Assembly: GCF_042682745.1 (NCBI RefSeq)
Contig: NZ_JBHUIO010000023.1
Span: 1 to 63,835, forward strand
Length of the DNA stretch: 63,835 nt
DNA from: Tumebacillus_A lipolyticus
GTDB lineage: Bacteria > Bacillota > Bacilli > Tumebacillales > Tumebacillaceae
Reading direction: 5' to 3'
Shown here: positions 51,538-60,030 of the stretch, in pieces
How positions within the stretch are numbered: the first letter of the stretch is position 1
How the letters are laid out: every line of letters starts with the position of its first letter
Notes under the pieces: generated by a model
Told to the model about the DNA's origin: nothing
The model's database searches: none
The model's input: only the letters and a program-made list of their open reading frames with translations
Program-made: the position numbers and the translations under genes

Positions 51538-52000
51538 GAAGCACGACCGCTTGGGCAGCCATGCCCTCTTCGCGGCCGACAAAGCCGAGCTTTTCGGTCG
51601 TCGTCGCTTTGACGTTGACCTGGCTGAGCTCCGCCTGAAGCTCGCGCGCGATCACCCCGCGCATCTCTTCGATATAAGGGGCCAACTTCGGCTTCTGCGC
51701 CATGACCACGCAGTCGAGGTTGCCGAGCGCATAGCCGCGATCGGTGACCATGCTCCACACATGCGTCAACAGCTTCAGGGAATCCGCACCGGCAAACTGC
51801 GGATCTGTGTCAGGAAAATGCCTGCCGATGTCACCCTCCCCGATCGCTCCGAGCAGCGCGTCCTTGATCGCATGCAGCAGCACGTCCGCATCCGAATGTC
51901 CGAGCAACCCCTTGTCGTGCGGGATCAGCACACCGCCCAAGATCAGGTCGCGCCCTTCGACCAGCTGATGCACATCATAACCCATGCCCACTCGCATCAT
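51521..52000 (-). CDS. ispF: 2-C-methyl-D-erythritol 2,4-cyclodiphosphate synthase
   Basis: The protein has 159 residues. The zinc site is in GYDVHQL and the substrate loop in GLLGHSDADVLLHAI. It is step five of the non-mevalonate (MEP) isoprenoid pathway. The ATG at 52000 overlaps the ispD stop (ATGA). The longer reading frame is only the shadow of ispD. ispD-ispF are coupled, as in Bacillus. Confidence 0.97.
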   Translation of the reverse strand: MMRVGMGYDVHQLVEGRDLILGGVLIPHDKGLLGHSDADVLLHAIKDALLGAIGEGDIGRHFPDTDPQFAGADSLKLLTHVWSMVTDRGYALGNLDCVVMAQKPKLAPYIEEMRGVIARELQAELSQVNVKATTTEKLGFVGREEGMAAQAVVLLVKKS

Positions 52001-52692
52001 CGTCCCTCTTCCCCTCTCCTCTTCCACAGCGCCTCGGCGATCAGCAGATCGTCTGGCGTCGTGATCTTGATGTTCGAATACAGCCCTTCTACCATCCGCA
52101 CCGGATGGCCCACCCACTCGACGAGCGACGCATCATCCGTGCTGATGCCGCCCTGCTGCTGCGCCGCTCGATGTGCGCGCTCCAAGAGCGGGCGCGTAAA
52201 TGCTTGCGGGGTATGCACAGCAAACAGCTCGCGGCGATCGAGCGTCTCGGTGACCTGCTCGTTCACCACCCGCTTGATCGTGTCCTTGACCGCCACGCCG
52301 AGCGTCGCTGCGCCCTCGCGCTCCGCCGCTCGCAGCACCGCCTCCACCTCTGCCACCGTGACCAGCGGCCGGGCCGCGTCGTGAACGGCCACCAGCGCCG
52401 TTCGTTCGAGCAGTGCGCCCAGTCCGCGCCGCACCGAGTCTTGACGCTCGCGACCGCCCTCGACGATCGCGCCCACCTTGCTGATCTGATGGTCTTTCAC
52501 ATGCTTATCTACATATTCCCTATCATCGGCAGAGACGACCAGAACCATCCGGTCGACCGACGGGCAACTTGCCAACACCTGTAGCGTTCGCACCAGCACG
52601 GGCACGCCGGCAAGCGGCAGATACTGCTTTTTGATCCTGCTGCCCATCCGCGTGCCGCTGCCTGCTGCGACAACGATCACTTCCGTATGCAT
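51997..52692 (-). CDS. ispD: 2-C-methyl-D-erythritol 4-phosphate cytidylyltransferase
   Basis: The protein has 231 residues. The nucleotide-binding start is VVAAGSGTRMG with KQYLPLAGVP; DAARPLV is the second signature. It makes CDP-methylerythritol, step three of the MEP pathway. It lies 116 bp after yacL, behind a hairpin terminator, and overlaps ispF by 4 bp. No promoter of its own was clear. Confidence 0.97.
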   Translation of the reverse strand: MHTEVIVVAAGSGTRMGSRIKKQYLPLAGVPVLVRTLQVLASCPSVDRMVLVVSADDREYVDKHVKDHQISKVGAIVEGGRERQDSVRRGLGALLERTALVAVHDAARPLVTVAEVEAVLRAAEREGAATLGVAVKDTIKRVVNEQVTETLDRRELFAVHTPQAFTRPLLERAHRAAQQQGGISTDDASLVEWVGHPVRMVEGLYSNIKITTPDDLLIAEALWKRRGEEGR

Positions 52693-52756
52693 CGGGAATC
52701 TCCTCCACGCGTTGACGTCTCGTTTTATCTATACACCAACCAACTTGGGGTTGCAA

Positions 52757-52787
52757 GCAAAAAAGGGCCGCACCACAGGGGTACGGC
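52757..52787 (-). terminator. Terminator after yacL
   Basis: GCCGTACC pairs with GGTGCGGC (8 bp, one G-U) around a 5-base loop; TTTTTT follows on the minus strand. Confidence 0.85.
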
Positions 52788-52808
52788 ACCTACTACGCGC
52801 GATGTGAA

Positions 52809-53885
52809 TCAAAGAGCTCGCTCCAGCATCTTCGGCTTGGCAAAGATCATCCGTCCGGCCGAAGTCTGAAGCACCGAGGTCACCAACACCTCTAAGCGAG
52901 TGCCGATAAAGTCGCGTCCACCTTCGACGACGATCATCGTGCCGTCGTCCAAGTAACCGACCCCTTGATTGTGCTCCTTGCCATCTTTGATCACCTGCAC
53001 GAAAATCTCCTCGCCAGGCAGGACGACCGGCTTGACCGCGTTGGCGAGATCGTTGATGTTCAGCACGCCGACTCCCTGCAGCTCACACACTTTGTTCAGG
53101 TTGAAGTCGTTGGTGACGACCTTCCCGTTGATCTGCTTGGCGAGGCGCACCAGCTTCGAATCGACCTCTTGAATCTCTTCGAAGTCGATCTCCATCACCT
53201 GCACTTTGATCTTCAGTTCCTTTTGGATCTTGTTCAGGATGTCCAACCCGCGGCGTCCACGGTTGCGCTTGAGCACGTCGGAGGAGTCGGCGATGTGCTG
53301 GAGCTCCTCCAGCACGAACGATGGAATGATCAGCACGCCATCGAGAAACTCCGTCTTGACGATGTCGGCGATCCGTCCGTCGATGATCACGCTCGTATCC
53401 AGGATCTTCGCCTCTCCCGGACGGAGCGCTCCCTCCGCCTTCCCCTTCTCCTTGCCGCCCAGGCGAGCCGGGAAGAAGCTCATCAGATCTTCCCGCTTGG
53501 TGAAGAAGAAGCGATACCCCATGTAGGCGAGCAGCACGCTCGCAAAGAATTGAACGACCTGACCGACGACCGGAATCAGCGCGATGGCCGGTGCCATCAG
53601 GTACGCGATGATAAGACCGAGAACCATCCCGAAAGCTCCGGCAACAACGTCGGGGAACGGGGTTTTGATCATCTTCTCTTCAAACCACTTGATCAAGCTC
53701 ACCGTATAATCTACGATCCAGCTCGTCGCCAGAATAAAGAGCGAGCCGCCCAACACCGCACCGAAGATCGGGTGTACAAACGGGTTGATATCCAGCTTGA
53801 TCAAGCTGAACAGCCCGGGGGCAAACTTGTAGCCCAACACGATCCCGATCACGGCAAAAAACAGATGCACAATGCGTTTTAGCAC
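52809..53885 (-). CDS. yacL: YacL-type membrane PIN-TRAM protein
   Basis: The protein has 358 residues. Four N-terminal membrane helices (about 1-125) are followed by a PIN nuclease domain (with ILDTSVIIDGRIADI and the acidic residues in VTNDFNLNKV) and a C-terminal TRAM RNA-binding domain. The substrate is unknown; the domains suggest a membrane-tethered RNase. The start is a GTG at 53885 with GGAGGTG 8 bases upstream. Its leader has a perfect 9-bp hairpin. Confidence 0.93.
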   Translation of the reverse strand: MLKRIVHLFFAVIGIVLGYKFAPGLFSLIKLDINPFVHPIFGAVLGGSLFILATSWIVDYTVSLIKWFEEKMIKTPFPDVVAGAFGMVLGLIIAYLMAPAIALIPVVGQVVQFFASVLLAYMGYRFFFTKREDLMSFFPARLGGKEKGKAEGALRPGEAKILDTSVIIDGRIADIVKTEFLDGVLIIPSFVLEELQHIADSSDVLKRNRGRRGLDILNKIQKELKIKVQVMEIDFEEIQEVDSKLVRLAKQINGKVVTNDFNLNKVCELQGVGVLNINDLANAVKPVVLPGEEIFVQVIKDGKEHNQGVGYLDDGTMIVVEGGRDFIGTRLEVLVTSVLQTSAGRMIFAKPKMLERAL

Positions 53886-53972
53886 AGGAATGTCACCTCC
53901 ATATCAAGCATTATAGACAAGGAAACGGTCATCAAAACGTAGGCAGACCCTTTAACATCACTTTTAAGAAAG

Positions 53973-53994
53973 AAAGACGTCCCTTGACGTCTTT
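53973..53994 (-). promoter_or_regulatory. Terminator-like hairpin in the yacL leader
   Basis: AAAGACGTC and GACGTCTTT form a perfect 9-bp stem with a 4-base loop. CTTTCTT follows on the minus strand. It lies between the promoter and the gene, about 90 bases before the start, so it could attenuate transcription. Confidence 0.6.
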
Positions 53995-54009
53995 ATGAGT
54001 TCGAACACT

Positions 54010-54038
54010 AGCATACCACAAATCGACTGCACAGTCAA
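54010..54038 (-). promoter_or_regulatory. Sigma-A promoter of yacL
   Basis: TTGACT, 17 bases and TATGCT on the minus strand. Confidence 0.8.
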
Positions 54039-54141
54039 TTTCGAATCATATATACTACCACAGCAATATGCAATCCGTCAACAACTAGTCACATTTTGTC
54101 GAAGTGCACAGATGACAGATGGGGCATACTGATACATACGC

Positions 54142-54178
54142 AAAAAAGCCACAAGGGTTTCGTATCCCTGTGGCTTTT
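54142..54178 (-). terminator. Terminator after pssA
   Basis: AAAAGCCACA (54144-54153) pairs with TGTGGCTTTT (54169-54178), plus an inner GGG/CCC helix. It lies 14 bases beyond the pssA stop. Confidence 0.92.
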
Positions 54179-54191
54179 CTTGGGCGATAGA

Positions 54192-54920
54192 TCATTTTAC
54201 GAACGAATTGAAAGAATCATCTACTGCTTTCTTTTTGCGGCGCTTCTTTTTTCCGTTTTTTTTTAAAACGCCGTACAGCGCGTAGCAGGCGAGCGGCAGG
54301 AAGATCAGTCGATTCACATATTGCGGCCAGAAGAAGAACGTGCCGAGCACGATCAGCAGAATCACCGGCACGATGTAATAGGTAGCTTTCGGAATCCCGA
54401 CCTTCTTGAAGTTCGGGTATTTGACGTTCGACACCATCAGATAGGCGAGAAAGACCATGAGCAGCGGCAGCGTGATGTTCGGCGACGGCAGCAGATCATG
54501 ATAGAGGGCGAGCGTCGCCAACACGCCGCCAGCCGCCGTGATCGGCAAGCCGACAAAGTAGTTGGGCGACCCGGTCGCAACGTTGAAGCGAGCCAACCGC
54601 AGCGCACCGCAGATCGGGAAGATCGCCGTGATCACCATGCCGATCCAGCCCAGTTTGTTCAGCACCACGCCATACATGATAAAGGCGGGCGCCACCCCGA
54701 AGGAGATCACGTCTGACAGCGAATCGAGCTCCTTGCCAAATTCGCTCTGCGCATTCAGCATGCGCGCAACGCGGCCATCGAGCCCGTCGAGCAGCATGCC
54801 GATGATCACCAACAGCGCTGCCCAATCAAAATTGCCTTGAAACGCAACGATGATAGATATGATACCTAAGAATAAGTTCCCAACAGTAAAAACGCTTGGT
54901 AAAGCGCGACGTACTATCAT
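54192..54920 (-). CDS. pssA: CDP-diacylglycerol-serine O-phosphatidyltransferase
   Basis: The protein has 242 residues with about seven membrane helices. The CDP-alcohol phosphotransferase signature is visible: LDGLDGRVAR, then FGKELDSLSD. It makes phosphatidylserine, the precursor of phosphatidylethanolamine. The C-terminus is a Lys/Arg-rich tail. It sits 30 bp after disA and before yacL, a position pssA does not have in B. subtilis. The ribosome-binding site GGAGGT is 12 bases from the ATG, slightly far. Confidence 0.93.
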   Translation of the reverse strand: MIVRRALPSVFTVGNLFLGIISIIVAFQGNFDWAALLVIIGMLLDGLDGRVARMLNAQSEFGKELDSLSDVISFGVAPAFIMYGVVLNKLGWIGMVITAIFPICGALRLARFNVATGSPNYFVGLPITAAGGVLATLALYHDLLPSPNITLPLLMVFLAYLMVSNVKYPNFKKVGIPKATYYIVPVILLIVLGTFFFWPQYVNRLIFLPLACYALYGVLKKNGKKKRRKKKAVDDSFNSFVK

Positions 54921-54950
54921 TTTCGATCCAGTACCTCCCTCTCCGACAGG

Positions 54951-56027
54951 TTAAATGTGCCGGTCGATAAACACCTGTTCGGAAATGCGTTTGAGCCCCT
55001 CTTTGATCGCGCGGGCCCGAACTTCCCCAATCCCTTCCACGTCGTCCAACTCTTCGATGCTTGCAGTTAAAATACGTGGTAGCGAGCAAAAAGTTTCCAC
55101 CAAGTTTTCGATGACCGGCTGCGGAAGGCGCGGAATCTTGTTCAAAATCCGATAGCCACGCGAGGAGACGGGCTCCTCGGTAATATTAATGTTCCCCGAG
55201 TACCCCAAAACTCTCACCAGCATGTTGCCCTCCAGCAGATCGTCCGAGTTGAGCGCATGCAGTTCTTGCAAGATGTGGTGCGGGGTGACATCCGGGTCAC
55301 GACAATAGTCTTTCACCAGCAGGTAGGCTTCCTCATCCACCTTCGAGACCAGCTCTTCGAGCTGCATGGAGATCAGGCGCCCCTCGGTGCCGAGCTCGGT
55401 GATGTAGCGGCGGATCTCCGCCTTGATGCGCAAGACCATCTCGATGCGCTGGATGACGAGCGCCACCTCGTTTAGGGTGACCAGCTCCTCAAATTCGAGC
55501 GCCGAGAGGTTGGTCATCGCTTGGTCGAGCACCGATTTGTATTTCTCAAGCGTGTTGATCGCTTGGTTTGCTTTGGTCAAGATCACACCGATATCTTTGA
55601 GCGTGTAGCGAAAATTGGATTGGTACAGCGTGATCACATCGCGGCGCTGCGAGATGCAGACGACAAGATGGCCCGACTGCTTCGCCACGCGCTCCGCTGT
55701 GCGATGGCGCGTCCCCGTCTCAAAGGATGGGATTGATGGGTCTGGGTTCAGCTGCGTGTTCGCGTACAAGATTCGCTTGCCGTCATCCGAGAGGATGATC
55801 GCACCGTCCATCTTGGCGAGCTCATACAGGCCTGCCGCCGTAAACTCGCAGTCGATCGAAAATCCACCGTCGATGAGCTCCATCACCTGCGGGGAGTTGC
55901 CGATCACGATCAAAGCCCCCGTCTTCGCTCGCAACACGTTTTCCAAGCCGTCCCGCAGCGGGGTGCCCGGTGCGATGAAGCGGAGGATTTTGTTGATCAG
56001 GTTTTCTTTTTTAATATCGTCTCTCAT
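54951..56027 (-). CDS. disA: DNA-integrity scanning diadenylate cyclase DisA
   Basis: The protein has 358 residues. The N-terminal DAC domain has the catalytic KMDGAIILS (DGA motif) and GTRHRTAERV (RHR motif). A helical linker and a C-terminal helix-hairpin-helix DNA-binding domain (DVEGIGEVRARAIKEG) follow. DisA makes c-di-AMP and stalls at DNA lesions, delaying sporulation. It is 4 bp after radA, whose product inhibits it in B. subtilis. Confidence 0.98.
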   Translation of the reverse strand: MRDDIKKENLINKILRFIAPGTPLRDGLENVLRAKTGALIVIGNSPQVMELIDGGFSIDCEFTAAGLYELAKMDGAIILSDDGKRILYANTQLNPDPSIPSFETGTRHRTAERVAKQSGHLVVCISQRRDVITLYQSNFRYTLKDIGVILTKANQAINTLEKYKSVLDQAMTNLSALEFEELVTLNEVALVIQRIEMVLRIKAEIRRYITELGTEGRLISMQLEELVSKVDEEAYLLVKDYCRDPDVTPHHILQELHALNSDDLLEGNMLVRVLGYSGNINITEEPVSSRGYRILNKIPRLPQPVIENLVETFCSLPRILTASIEELDDVEGIGEVRARAIKEGLKRISEQVFIDRHI

Positions 56028-56031
56028 CCTG

Positions 56032-57408
56032 TCATCCCCCTAAAGCTACTTGGAACGCCTCCTGTACCGTCTCGACACCGATCACCTGAATGTCTGATGG
56101 GGGCTGCCAACCGCGCAGGTTTTTCGTCGGCACGATCACCCGGGTGAACCCGAGCTTCATCGCCTCCCGCACGCGCTGCTCGATGCGCGAGACGCCGCGC
56201 ACTTCGCCGGTCAGCCCGACTTCTCCGATGTAGCAGTCGGTCGGCTGCATCGCCTTCTCCCGAAACGACGACCCGAGCGCGAGCGCGATGCCCAGATCGA
56301 CCGCCGGCTCATCGAGGCGCACGCCACCTGCGACGTTCACATATGCATCCTGCGACTGCAGATAGAGCCCCATCCGCTTTTCGAGCACCGCCATGATCAG
56401 GCTGACCCGATTGTGGTCAAGCCCGGTCGCCATGCGCCGTGGATTGCCGTAGCTCGAAGGCGTGACGAGCGCCTGAATCTCGACCAACACCGGGCGCGTG
56501 CCCTCCATGCTGGCAATGACGCAGGAGCCGGCGACGCCGTGCGGACGCTCGGAGAGAAACAGCTCAGACGGGTTGTGCACTTCCTCCAACCCTTTCTCCC
56601 GCATCTCAAAGATTCCGATCTCGTTGGTCGAGCCGAAGCGGTTTTTCACCGCGCGCAGGATTCGATAGGTGTGGTGGCGCTCTCCTTCGAAATACAGAAC
56701 CGCATCCACCATATGCTCAAGCATTCGCGGGCCTGCGATCGCGCCTTCCTTCGTCACATGGCCGACGATAAACGTCGCGATGTCGAGCGATTTGGCGATG
56801 CGAAGCAAAAACGCGGTGCATTCGCGCACCTGCCCCACACTGCCCGGCGCAGATTGCAAGCCTGGACGGTACACCGTCTGAATGGAATCGACAATCAAAA
56901 AATCAGGGTTGATCAGCTTGATGTGCTGCTCCACCCGCTCAAGATCTGTTTCCGGTAGGATGAAAAGATGGTCGGACAGCGCCTCCAAGCGGTCCGCTCG
57001 GAGCTTGATCTGTTTCGCCGACTCCTCGCCCGACACGTACAGCACTTTGTGACCGAGCTTGGCGATCGAGTTGGATGTCTGCAGGAGCAGCGTCGATTTG
57101 CCGATGCCAGGGTCGCCGCCGACCAGCACCAAAGACCCTTTGACGACACCGCCGCCGAGCACGCGGTCGAACTCGACCATTCCGCTGTGCGTCCGCGCTT
57201 CATCCACCGTGTCGATCTCGGTGATCTTGTGCGCTTTTGCCGGCTCCGCTTGCACGCCTGCCTGCGAGCCGATGTGCGCCGGTGCCCCCTTGCTGACAAC
57301 CTCTTCCGCCATCGTATTCCACTGGCCGCATCCTGGACATTTGCCCATCCACTTCGGACTTTCATATCCACAGTCTTGGCACACGAATTTTGATTTATAC
57401 TTTGCCAT
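56032..57408 (-). CDS. radA: DNA repair protein RadA (Sms)
   Basis: The protein has 458 residues: an N-terminal C4 zinc finger (CQDCGYESPKWMGKCPGC), a RecA-like ATPase with Walker A GGDPGIGKST and the RadA-specific KNRFGS motif, and a C-terminal Lon-protease-like domain. It helps branch migration in recombination. The ATG at 57408 (MAKYKSKF) follows GGGGA. A candidate promoter (57454-57482) lies in the gap after the clpC terminator. Confidence 0.97.
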   Translation of the reverse strand: MAKYKSKFVCQDCGYESPKWMGKCPGCGQWNTMAEEVVSKGAPAHIGSQAGVQAEPAKAHKITEIDTVDEARTHSGMVEFDRVLGGGVVKGSLVLVGGDPGIGKSTLLLQTSNSIAKLGHKVLYVSGEESAKQIKLRADRLEALSDHLFILPETDLERVEQHIKLINPDFLIVDSIQTVYRPGLQSAPGSVGQVRECTAFLLRIAKSLDIATFIVGHVTKEGAIAGPRMLEHMVDAVLYFEGERHHTYRILRAVKNRFGSTNEIGIFEMREKGLEEVHNPSELFLSERPHGVAGSCVIASMEGTRPVLVEIQALVTPSSYGNPRRMATGLDHNRVSLIMAVLEKRMGLYLQSQDAYVNVAGGVRLDEPAVDLGIALALGSSFREKAMQPTDCYIGEVGLTGEVRGVSRIEQRVREAMKLGFTRVIVPTKNLRGWQPPSDIQVIGVETVQEAFQVALGG

Positions 57409-57453
57409 AATTGTCCCCATTCTGAGAGATCCTACAAAAAGGTTCCAATCTTC

Positions 57454-57482
57454 ATCATAAACGAAAGCGCTCGAATCAACAA
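57454..57482 (-). promoter_or_regulatory. Candidate promoter of radA-disA(-pssA)
   Basis: TTGTTG, 17 bases and TATGAT on the minus strand, between the clpC terminator and radA. Confidence 0.55.
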
Positions 57483-57495
57483 GGGTGGCTTTTGG

Positions 57496-57530
57496 AAAAA
57501 AAAGGCCCGGCTGCAGTTGCGCCGGACCTT
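57496..57530 (-). terminator. Terminator of ctsR-mcsA-mcsB-clpC
   Basis: AAGGTCCGGC pairs with GCCGGGCCTT (10 bp, one G-U) on the transcript, followed by eight T. Confidence 0.93.
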
Positions 57531-57548
57531 CGCTTGCGAAACGTCACC

Positions 57549-59984
57549 TCACACGTTGGTCGAGGCGGTTCCTAGTTTTTTCACTTCGAGACGACCTTCT
57601 ACCGCGTCGATCAGCACGCTGTCACCCTTTTTGACCGTGCCGGAGAGCAGCGCTTCTGACAGCTGGTCTTCGATGTGGCGCTGAATCGCTCGCTTGAGCG
57701 GGCGGGCGCCGTACTGCGGATCGTACCCTTCTTTTGCCAAAAACGCCTTGGCCTCTTCGGTGAGGTCGAAATGGATATCGTTCTCGCGCAGGCGGCGGCG
57801 CAGCTCGTCGCTCATCAGCGTGACGATCTCCTTGATGTGCGACTCATCGAGCTGATGGAAGACGACCGTGTCGTCGATGCGGTTTAAGAACTCGGGGCGG
57901 AATTGCTTCTTCAGCTCTTCCATCACGCGATCTTTCATGTCGATATAGTTCGCTTCGCGGTTGGCGGTAAAGCCGAGCGCACCGCCTTTTTTGATCGCCG
58001 CAGCGCCGACGTTCGACGTCATGATGATCACCGTGTTGCGGAAATCGACCGTTCTGCCTTTCGAGTCGGTCAAGCGACCATCATCGAGCACCTGCAGCAG
58101 CACGTTGAACACTTCCGGATGCGCTTTTTCGATCTCGTCGAACAGCACGACCGAGTATGGTTTGCGCCGGATCTTCTCGGTGAGCTGACCACCCTCCTCA
58201 TACCCGACATACCCAGGAGGTGCTCCGACCAGCCGAGCGGTGGAGTGTCGCTCGCCATATTCGGACATGTCGATGCGCACGATCGCGCCCTCATCTCCGA
58301 ACATCACCTCAGCCAGCGCTTTTGCCACCTCCGTCTTCCCGACGCCCGTCGGGCCGAGGAAGATGAAGGAGCCGATCGGGCGCTTCGGATCTTTCAGACC
58401 TGCGCGCGCGCGGCGGATCGAGCGAGAGATCGACTTGACCGCCTCATCTTGACCGATGACGCGCTGATGCAGGATTTCCTCCATCCTGAGCAGGCGCTCC
58501 GACTCTTCGCCTTCCAGCTTTTTCACCGGAATGCCGGTCCAAGATGCGACGATGTCGGCGATGTCGTCTGCGGTGACTTCCGAATCTTTCTTGACTTGGT
58601 TCTGCTGCCATTCCTGCTTGCGGTTTTCCAGCTCTTCGCGAATCTTCTGCTCCGTATCCCGCAGCGAGGCCGCTTTTTCAAACTCCTGCGACTGCACCGC
58701 CGACTCTTTTTCCGAGCGGATGTCTTCCAGCTTCTCTTCCAGCTCTTTTAAGTTTGGCGGCTGGGTGTAGCTGCGCAGGCGGACGCGAGAGGCCGCCTCG
58801 TCGATCAGGTCGATCGCTTTGTCTGGCAGGAAGCGGTCGGTGATGTAGCGATCCGACAGCTTGACGGCCGCTTCGATCGACTCGTCGAGAATCTTGACGC
58901 GGTGATGCGCTTCATAGCGGTCGCGCAGCCCGAGCAGAATCTGGATCGCCTCTTCTTTCGACGGCTGATCGACGACGATCGGTTGGAAGCGGCGTTCGAG
59001 CGCCGCATCCTTTTCGATGTGCTTGCGGTATTCGTCGAGCGTCGTCGCGCCGATGCATTGCAGCTCGCCGCGTGCGAGCGCAGGCTTGAGGATGTTCGAT
59101 GCGTCGATCGCCCCCTCCGCACCGCCTGCGCCGATCAGCGTGTGCAGCTCATCGATGAACAGGATGATGTTGCCCGCCGCGCGGATCTCATCCATGATTT
59201 TTTTCAAGCGGTCTTCAAACTCCCCGCGGTACTTGGTGCCGGCGACGACCGTGCCCATATCGAGCACCATCACTCGCTTGTTGCGCAGCGTCTCTGGAAT
59301 TTCGTTGTCGACGATGCGCTGTGCCAACCCCTCTGCGATCGCCGTCTTCCCGACGCCCGGCTCCCCGATCAGCACCGGGTTGTTCTTGGTGCGGCGGGAG
59401 AGCACTTGGATCACCCGCTCGATCTCGTTGGAGCGGCCGATGACCGGGTCGAGCTTCTGGTCGCGCGCCATCTGCGTCAGGTCGCGGGCCAGAGAATCGA
59501 GGGTCGGCGTGTTGGCCGACTGCTGGTTTTCCTGATGACCTTCATGCGCATCGCCGCCGAGCAGTTGCAACACCTGCTGGCGCGCCTTGTTCAGCGAGAC
59601 GCCCAAGTTGGCGAGCACGCGCGCTGCCACCCCTTCGCCTTCGCGGATCAGGCCGAGCAGGATGTGCTCGGTGCCGACATAGTTGTGGCCCAGCTTGCGC
59701 GCCTCATCGATCGAAAGCTCGATCACCTTTTTGGCGCGAGGCGTGTAGGCCATGCCTGCCGACTGACCCGGCCCGCGGCCGATGATCTTCTCGACTTCCT
59801 TTTGAATCTTATCGCTGGACAGGCCGAGCGACACGAGCGCTTTGGCGGCGATGCCCTCCCCTTCGCGAACCAGACCGAGCAAAATATGTTCGGTGCCGAC
59901 CCCGGAGTGTCCGAGACGGCTAGCTTCTTCCTGTGCGAGTGCGAGAACTTTTTGTGCTCGCTCCGTAAAACGTCCAAACATCAT
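57549..59984 (-). CDS. clpC: ATP-dependent Clp protease ATPase subunit ClpC
   Basis: The protein has 811 residues: a double Clp-N domain (about 1-145), AAA1 with Walker A GEPGVGKTAIAEG, a middle domain with a UVR-like stretch, and AAA2 with GPTGVGKTEVAKALA. ClpC unfolds proteins for ClpP, including those arginine-phosphorylated by McsB. The ATG at 59984 gives MMFGRFTERAQ as in Bacillus, with GGAGGTG 7 bases upstream; the longer frame is non-coding. It is the last gene of the CtsR operon. Confidence 0.98.
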   Translation of the reverse strand: MMFGRFTERAQKVLALAQEEASRLGHSGVGTEHILLGLVREGEGIAAKALVSLGLSSDKIQKEVEKIIGRGPGQSAGMAYTPRAKKVIELSIDEARKLGHNYVGTEHILLGLIREGEGVAARVLANLGVSLNKARQQVLQLLGGDAHEGHQENQQSANTPTLDSLARDLTQMARDQKLDPVIGRSNEIERVIQVLSRRTKNNPVLIGEPGVGKTAIAEGLAQRIVDNEIPETLRNKRVMVLDMGTVVAGTKYRGEFEDRLKKIMDEIRAAGNIILFIDELHTLIGAGGAEGAIDASNILKPALARGELQCIGATTLDEYRKHIEKDAALERRFQPIVVDQPSKEEAIQILLGLRDRYEAHHRVKILDESIEAAVKLSDRYITDRFLPDKAIDLIDEAASRVRLRSYTQPPNLKELEEKLEDIRSEKESAVQSQEFEKAASLRDTEQKIREELENRKQEWQQNQVKKDSEVTADDIADIVASWTGIPVKKLEGEESERLLRMEEILHQRVIGQDEAVKSISRSIRRARAGLKDPKRPIGSFIFLGPTGVGKTEVAKALAEVMFGDEGAIVRIDMSEYGERHSTARLVGAPPGYVGYEEGGQLTEKIRRKPYSVVLFDEIEKAHPEVFNVLLQVLDDGRLTDSKGRTVDFRNTVIIMTSNVGAAAIKKGGALGFTANREANYIDMKDRVMEELKKQFRPEFLNRIDDTVVFHQLDESHIKEIVTLMSDELRRRLRENDIHFDLTEEAKAFLAKEGYDPQYGARPLKRAIQRHIEDQLSEALLSGTVKKGDSVLIDAVEGRLEVKKLGTASTNV

Positions 59985-60030
59985 GGAAATCCACCTCCAA
60001 GCGGTAGTTGAGTGTATTCGTTTCGTCAGA

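Larger units (their letters stand above)
53886..54141 (-). other. Non-coding control region of yacL
   Basis: This gap holds a strong promoter (54010-54038), a possible second one upstream (TTGACG-N18-TAGTAT, about 54051-54080), a hairpin in the leader (53973-53994) and the yacL ribosome-binding site. No gene is seen. Confidence 0.7.

Noticed and set aside
57409..57495. CtsR or SOS box before radA
   Set aside because: No heptad repeat or LexA-type palindrome was found; only a plain promoter match.
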